Part shown: positions 59,442-64,000 of the stretch, one piece after another | How positions within the stretch are numbered: position 1 is the stretch's first letter | Layout of the letters: each line of letters starts with the position of its first letter | From: Enterococcus raffinosus | Lineage (GTDB): Bacteria; Bacillota; Bacilli; Lactobacillales; Enterococcaceae | Assembly (NCBI RefSeq): GCF_018917525.1 | Contig: NZ_JAHLOS010000024.1 | Span: 1-64,000, forward strand | Reading direction: 5' to 3' | Length of the DNA stretch: 64,000 nucleotides | Program-made: the position numbers and the translations under genes | The notes under the pieces: model-generated | What the model was told of the DNA's origin: nothing | Databases searched by the model: none | What the model saw: the letters and a program-made list of their open reading frames with translations, nothing else

Positions 59442-61862
59442 TTAAATGACACGAGACTTCGGGTTCTTTTTCGCCTGCCGCTTCTCCTGCCAACGAATGC
59501 GCCATCCGACTAAGACATCCATTACAAAAGTCAATCCTTTGAACAACCAATAAATACCAAAGGTTAAAGGAAGAACAAAGAATAAATTGCGATTCCAAAG
59601 CTTGTCGAAATCAAAAAATTCTCTAAAGAAGAGGTAACAGCTTAGATAAGCCGTGCTCAAAACAGCGATCAAAGCAATTTTTTTCTTATCCAACGGGAAG
59701 GAAACTTTATACAACACCAGCAACCCGACACACCCCGTCAAGAAAACCGACATTGTGGATGTTGCCTGATAGTCCAATTCAAATAATACATTGGCTAATT
59801 GAATTATCATTACCGCACTAACAACAGTCAATGCTCCTGGTAAAGACACCCGTAAAATATTATTTAAGAAATCCCCCTTGATGCGTTCATAGCTTGGCTT
59901 CAATGCCAAGAAAAAGGAAGGAATTCCTACGGTTAATGCGTTAATAGGTGTTAATTGCACCGGCTCAAAAGGATAAGGGTTTGTTAGAATCATGAAAATC
60001 ACTGCCAAAATTAACGAATAGATTGTCTTCACCAAATACATCGAAGCTACTCGTTCAATATTATTGATGACGCGACGCCCTTCATTCAACACATTTTGCA
60101 TTCTTGAAAAATCAGAGTCTAACAAAATGACATCGGAAGCGGCCCGAGCTGCGCTGCTTCCATTTGCCATCGCTACCCCAATATCTGCTTCACGTAAAGC
60201 CAATACATCATTGACGCCATCACCTGTCATACAGACTGTATGATTTCCCTTTAGTGCTTGGATCAAGGATTGTTTTTGTTTTGGTGTCACTCGTCCAAAG
60301 ACCGTCGTTGTGTCAACTAAAGCCTTGTAATCAATCGGTTCATCTAAGCTAGACATATCGATAAAAGTTTCCGCATTTTTTATTCCTGCTTTTTGGGCAA
60401 TTTTTGAAACAGTTAGCGGATGGTCTCCTGAGATCACCTTCAGCTGGACATCTTGTTTTTCAAAATAGCCAAAGGTTTCCCGTGCATTTTCCCTCAAATT
60501 ATCAGAGATGATCAGCGTTGCTAATAGACGCGGTTCATAGACCATTTCTTCTTCCAATGTTCCAGGATATTCCACCAATACTAGCACACGTTGCCCTTCT
60601 TCTAAATAAGGCTGAAGCTTATTCTGCATGTCAGCAGACATATTATTGAAAATAAACTCTGGCGCGCCAAAAGCAAAGCTGCCTTGTTCCTTAAACGTTA
60701 CTCCACTCCACTTTCTTGCCGAAGAAAATGGCACAATTTTTTCCGCTTCCCAATCAGAAACAACTGGGAAAGCTTCTCGTAACGCTTTGGCAGTAGCATT
60801 TTGATCCTTCAATTGATTCATTAAAGCACCCATAATTGTGTTCAAGCGATTATCAGAAATTCCTTCTAATAATGCTTCTTCAAATTTCAATGTACCATCA
60901 GTGATCGTGCCTGTCTTGTCCAAACATATAACATCCACGCGTGCTAACGTTTCGATAGAAGGCAAAGCCTGTACTAATACCTTTTTCCTTGCTAGATTTG
61001 CTGCCCCTACAGCAAATGCCACACTCGTCAGCAGCATCAATCCTTCAGGAATCATGCTTACTAATGCCGCGACCGTTCCTAAAACAGCCTGTTTGATTGA
61101 ATCAGATGCCTGGTACTGGCTATAAAATAGTCCTAAACCTACTGGAATGATTACAATCGTCAAAACTGCGATCATGCGACTCAATACTTTGGTCAATTCG
61201 GAACTGCCTGTTTTTTTCGTTTTCGCTTCACTAGTCAACTGTTCAGCAAAATTATCTTTTCCTACGGCTGTTCCTTGATAAAAACATTCGCCAGCAGTCA
61301 CAAAACTTCCGCTAAATAGTTTATCTCGCAGCGATTTCTGTACACGATCCGCTTCACCAGTCAATAAAGACTCGTCCACCTCAACACCAGCACCAACCAA
61401 TAAATTCCCATCTACTGGCACTTGATCACCATTACGTAAATGGAGCACATCGCCCAAAACAATCGCTTCTTGGTCAATCTGCTTTAATTTCCCTTCTCTT
61501 AAAACGACCGCTTTCGTCTTCGCTAAAACCGATAATTTATCAATCGTGTGTTTTGCACGTAATTCTTGGATAATCCCAATTAACGTATTAACAATGACCA
61601 CGCCAAAAAACAACGTATTTTTGGGAGAGCCTACTAGTAGCACCAACAATGCCAAAACGAAATTAAGAATATTGAAAATATTAATCGTATTTTCTTTGAT
61701 AATCTCCTTATCCGATTTCAAGAGATTCTCTTCCACTTGATTCGTCTGACCTTGTTCAATTTTTTCCTGAACCTCAGAAGCTGTTAAGCCTGATAAATCT
61801 GCGGGGATCTCTACATTATCAAAAGTTTCTTCCACCGTTTGAACTACTTCCTTTTTCTTCAT
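59442..61862 (-). CDS. Cation-translocating P-type ATPase
   Basis: An 806-aa membrane ATPase. In order it has an N-terminal cytosolic part with GLTASEVQEKIEQGQTN, two membrane helices, the actuator loop with LLTGEAD, the PEGL motif in helix 4 (MIPEGLMLLTSV), the phosphorylation site CLDKTGTITDG, TGDGVNDVLAL, and six more helices. It resembles the P2/P3-like ATPases common in Lactobacillales. PEGL suggests a Ca, Mn or similar cation, but the substrate is not decided. It is monocistronic. Confidence 0.88.
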   Translation of the reverse strand: MKKKEVVQTVEETFDNVEIPADLSGLTASEVQEKIEQGQTNQVEENLLKSDKEIIKENTINIFNILNFVLALLVLLVGSPKNTLFFGVVIVNTLIGIIQELRAKHTIDKLSVLAKTKAVVLREGKLKQIDQEAIVLGDVLHLRNGDQVPVDGNLLVGAGVEVDESLLTGEADRVQKSLRDKLFSGSFVTAGECFYQGTAVGKDNFAEQLTSEAKTKKTGSSELTKVLSRMIAVLTIVIIPVGLGLFYSQYQASDSIKQAVLGTVAALVSMIPEGLMLLTSVAFAVGAANLARKKVLVQALPSIETLARVDVICLDKTGTITDGTLKFEEALLEGISDNRLNTIMGALMNQLKDQNATAKALREAFPVVSDWEAEKIVPFSSARKWSGVTFKEQGSFAFGAPEFIFNNMSADMQNKLQPYLEEGQRVLVLVEYPGTLEEEMVYEPRLLATLIISDNLRENARETFGYFEKQDVQLKVISGDHPLTVSKIAQKAGIKNAETFIDMSSLDEPIDYKALVDTTTVFGRVTPKQKQSLIQALKGNHTVCMTGDGVNDVLALREADIGVAMANGSSAARAASDVILLDSDFSRMQNVLNEGRRVINNIERVASMYLVKTIYSLILAVIFMILTNPYPFEPVQLTPINALTVGIPSFFLALKPSYERIKGDFLNNILRVSLPGALTVVSAVMIIQLANVLFELDYQATSTMSVFLTGCVGLLVLYKVSFPLDKKKIALIAVLSTAYLSCYLFFREFFDFDKLWNRNLFFVLPLTFGIYWLFKGLTFVMDVLVGWRIRWQEKRQAKKNPKSRVI

Positions 61863-62006
61863 CCGGTTTCACCTCATCTCATTTGCAACTACGTAGTCTT
61901 TAGTCACAAAATTTATTTCTCTATGTTTATCTTACCACTACTTTCATTTTAATTCGGGATTGAGCATTGCACTTAAGCAAGTCATAAATTATCATTAAAC
62001 AAAAAA

Positions 62007-62028
62007 AAGCCGCAATAACCTGCGACTT
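62007..62028 (-). terminator. Terminator of the GNAT gene
   Basis: Stem AAG-C-CGCA with TGCG-A-CTT (62007-62014 with 62021-62028, one mismatch) and a T-run on the minus strand; it overlaps the stop codon of the gene. Confidence 0.65.
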
Positions 62029-62536
62029 ACTTTTTGATCCTATATACATAATGTAGCATGTCGACTCTGCGATAATGCTTCATGAACTCTCCACAACGGT
62101 TCATGCCGTTTCTTTCAGCAACCTTTTGCGAAGCTACATTTGTATCGCGAATGATGGAGTAAACTTCCTGTGCGTTCAGCTGTTCAAAGGCGTATTTCTT
62201 GCAAGCTTTTGCCGCTTCTGTGGCAAAACCATTGTGCCAGAATTCTCGCTGAAATAAATATCCAATCTCTAAAACGGTTTGTCCAGAAAAATCTTGCCAC
62301 GTCAATCCGCATTGTCCAATCATTTCATTCTTTTGTTTTAGAATGACTGCCCACAATCCAAAACCATCCCGTTTATAATTTTTCATTTGCTTTGTCAGCC
62401 AGTTTTGTACCTCACTGTCATCGAAGGCTCCTTCATATGCATACATAGCTTGTTCATCTTGTAAGATTTTACTTAACGACTCAAGATCTGTTTGCTGTAA
62501 TTCACGCAAGTACAATCTTTCTGTTTCAATAATCAC
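62027..62536 (-). CDS. GNAT acetyltransferase, RimJ/RimL type
   Basis: A 169-aa N-acetyltransferase (Pfam Acetyltransf_3). It starts IIETERLYLRELQQTDLESL, has the pantetheine-binding strand-loop IGQCGLTWQDF ... LEIGYLFQREFWHNGFATEAA, and ends with VASQKVAERNGMNRCGEF. Homologues acetylate N-terminal amines of ribosomal proteins or small molecules. The substrate is unknown. Confidence 0.88.
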   Translation of the reverse strand: MIIETERLYLRELQQTDLESLSKILQDEQAMYAYEGAFDDSEVQNWLTKQMKNYKRDGFGLWAVILKQKNEMIGQCGLTWQDFSGQTVLEIGYLFQREFWHNGFATEAAKACKKYAFEQLNAQEVYSIIRDTNVASQKVAERNGMNRCGEFMKHYRRVDMLHYVYRIKK

Positions 62537-62621
62537 CTTTGCTCACCTCGCAGCTCATTCGATTTGCATTTTTTTACGTAGTTCATCTGGATAAACTTCA
62601 CTCATCTAGAAAAACTATAAA

Positions 62622-62643
62622 AAGCCGCGATAACTCGCGGCTT
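62622..62643 (-). terminator. Terminator of yhaM
   Basis: Perfect 9-bp GC-rich stem (62622-62630 with 62635-62643), 4-base loop, AT-rich minus-strand tail, just after the yhaM stop codon. Confidence 0.75.
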
Positions 62644-62646
62644 GCT

Positions 62647-63591
62647 CTAAATATCTTTCGGGACATAAAAACTGCGATTATCCATTCCGAAAAGCCGTTC
62701 CGTATATGTTCCTGGCTCAGCATTTTTCACGGCACTGGACATCATTTGCATCGATGCGTCGATATTATCAATTTGATGCAAAATTTCGGCTTCCATAATT
62801 CTTGGACGAACTGGTGAACCGTACTCTAACAAACCATGATGAGACAACACCATATGGCGTAAGACGACAATATCTTCATCCGCATCATTGATTTTTAATT
62901 CCGTACAGGCCTTGGTAATTTCTTCATCTACTAAAACCAAGTGACCTACTAAGTTTCCAACGACAGTATATTCAGTTGACGAAGGCCCTGTCAGCTCGAT
63001 CACCTTACCTAAGTCGTGAATAATGATGCCCGCGTATAGCAATGACGCATTCAGCTGCGGATATTCTTTAACGATCGCTTTACCTAGACGCAGCATCGTC
63101 AAAGTATGAAAAGCTAAGCCGCCAGCAAAAGCATGGTGATTTCGTTTAGCAGCAGGAAACTCGAAAAATTCCTTCTGATATTTATTTAATAAGAAGCGGA
63201 CGATTCGATTCCAATGGGCGTTCGTAATCTCGAACAACGTTTTATTGATCTCTTCTTCCATCTCTTCCCGCTTGATTGGTGCGCGCTCCATATAAAGAGC
63301 AGGATCATTCGGCTCTTCTGGTTTCGTTGTGCGAAGATGCATGATTTTGACCTGCGGATTCCCCTGATAGATTTCCCGCTTGCCATTTAGAAAAACAACT
63401 TGTCCAGCCTTATAGCGTTTGATTTCTTCTTCAGATGCATCCCAAAACTTGCCGTCAACTGTTCCAGAAGTATCCTGGAATGTAAAAGCGATAAATTTTT
63501 TCCCGTTTTTCGCTAAACGAACATCCGCATTCTTGATCAATACATACATCTCAAACTGCTCATCGACCGTTAATTCTTTGATTTTTTTCAT
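62647..63591 (-). CDS. yhaM: 3'-5' exoribonuclease YhaM
   Basis: A 314-aa RNA and DNA 3' exonuclease of Firmicutes. It has an N-terminal OB fold (about 15-95: VRLAKNGKKFIAFTFQDTSG, GKREIYQGNPQVKI) and an HD domain (about 155-285: HHAFAGGLAFHTLTM, AGIIIHDLGKV, HHGLLEYGS) with metal ligands. Length is normal. It overlaps the end of the upstream ATPase gene by four bases (ATGA), the usual yhaN-yhaM order. Confidence 0.95.
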   Translation of the reverse strand: MKKIKELTVDEQFEMYVLIKNADVRLAKNGKKFIAFTFQDTSGTVDGKFWDASEEEIKRYKAGQVVFLNGKREIYQGNPQVKIMHLRTTKPEEPNDPALYMERAPIKREEMEEEINKTLFEITNAHWNRIVRFLLNKYQKEFFEFPAAKRNHHAFAGGLAFHTLTMLRLGKAIVKEYPQLNASLLYAGIIIHDLGKVIELTGPSSTEYTVVGNLVGHLVLVDEEITKACTELKINDADEDIVVLRHMVLSHHGLLEYGSPVRPRIMEAEILHQIDNIDASMQMMSSAVKNAEPGTYTERLFGMDNRSFYVPKDI

Positions 63592-64000
63592 CGTTGGACT
63601 CCCTTCAATTCCCAGACTGGCTGGTGAAGCTCTTGGTAATAGCTTACCATTTCTTGGTCAGATGACAAACAAATGACTTGATATTTTTCACTAAATTGCC
63701 GCAATAATTTGGCAAATTGGTATTTTCGTTGATGATCATAATGCAGCCAACCGTCATCAATGATCACTGGACACAATGGATGCTTTTGCTGCAAGGCTAG
63801 ATAGGCAAAACGGAAGGCCATTATAACCTGATCTTTGGTTCCCGTTGACAAATTGTAAATGCTGAGCTGATCCACGGTTAACATTCCTTCCGAAAAGTCC
63901 AAACGACTGTGAGCATTGTTCGTCAACTCTTGAAAATAGCTTGTTGCTTGCTTTAATAGTTCCGGTAATTGCTGCTCCGACAACTCTGTTGCAATATCCT
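63588..64000 (-). CDS. YhaN-like AAA/SMC-type ATPase, C-terminal part (cut by window edge)
   Basis: The last ~137 codons of a larger gene entering from the right; the frame is open to base 64000. Visible are the ABC-type signature region LSTGTKDQVIMAFRFAYLAL and Walker B-like PVIIDDGWLHYD, then the switch region VICLSSDQE, as in the C-terminal lobe of Rad50/SMC-like YhaN. It is coupled to yhaM by ATGA. An internal TTG at 63983 is not a real start. Confidence 0.85.
   Translation of the reverse strand, partial: DIATELSEQQLPELLKQATSYFQELTNNAHSRLDFSEGMLTVDQLSIYNLSTGTKDQVIMAFRFAYLALQQKHPLCPVIIDDGWLHYDHQRKYQFAKLLRQFSEKYQVICLSSDQEMVSYYQELHQPVWELKGVQR

Overview
This 64 kb window looks like chromosome of a low-GC Gram-positive coccus, most probably an Enterococcus. 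The evidence is two Ebp-type pilus operons with Mga/AtxA-like regulators, a LicT-controlled beta-glucoside PTS cluster, and a housekeeping block (metG, relA-dtd, rsmE-prmA, rarA, 6S RNA, mtnN-macP-nudF, xpaC-telA, yhaM) whose products all look lactobacillalean. I do not assign a species; fumC plus malic enzyme and two pilus loci make it an unlikely standard E. faecalis.

Layout. (1) 0.2-8.8 kb: pilus locus 1 on the minus strand (VWA tip pilin, small basal pilin, major pilin) with an Mga-like regulator gene upstream. A decayed IS30-type transposase lies between regulator and operon. (2) 8.8-10.3 kb: AT-rich stretch almost without genes. (3) 10.3-17.4 kb: beta-glucoside utilisation, with two unrelated 6-phospho-beta-glucosidases (GH1 and GH4), a divergent RpiR regulator, a PTS EIIBCA and a LicT antiterminator with RAT/terminator leader and cre. 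(4) 17.5-20.1 kb: small membrane proteins, a DJ-1/PfpI protein and an orphan winged-helix regulator with a pseudo-receiver. (5) 20.4-28.3 kb: pilus locus 2, a paralogue of locus 1, with its own Mga-like gene pointing toward it. (6) 29-35.3 kb: metG, two small genes broken by single in-frame stops, malic enzyme and fumarase. (7) 35.4-46.9 kb: stress and translation genes, with an inserted MarR/MFS/acyltransferase group, then 6S RNA and a universal stress protein. (8) 47-64 kb: fucO, paired fluoride channels, nucleotide salvage and repair enzymes, xpaC-telA, a sugar transporter, a BceRS-like two-component system, a phosphohexomutase, a P-type ATPase, and yhaM with the end of a yhaN-like gene.

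How the genes work together. Each pilus operon supplies tip, shaft and base subunits, but neither has a sortase C gene, so an enzyme encoded elsewhere must polymerise them. The beta-glucoside genes form two minus-strand transcription units tied together by a shared TTTACAAA/TTTGTAAA box that probably binds the RpiR protein; LicT antitermination and CcpA add sugar-specific and global control. FumC and malic enzyme overlap and would convert fumarate to malate to pyruvate. Most other units are ordinary core genes separated by clear intrinsic terminators.

The most noteworthy items are the sortase-less paired pilus loci, four cysteines unique to tip pilin 1, the RpiR box array, a 6S RNA gene with tandem promoters, two neighbouring genes interrupted by nonsense codons, and terminator-like hairpins directly before the ribosome sites of two downstream genes.
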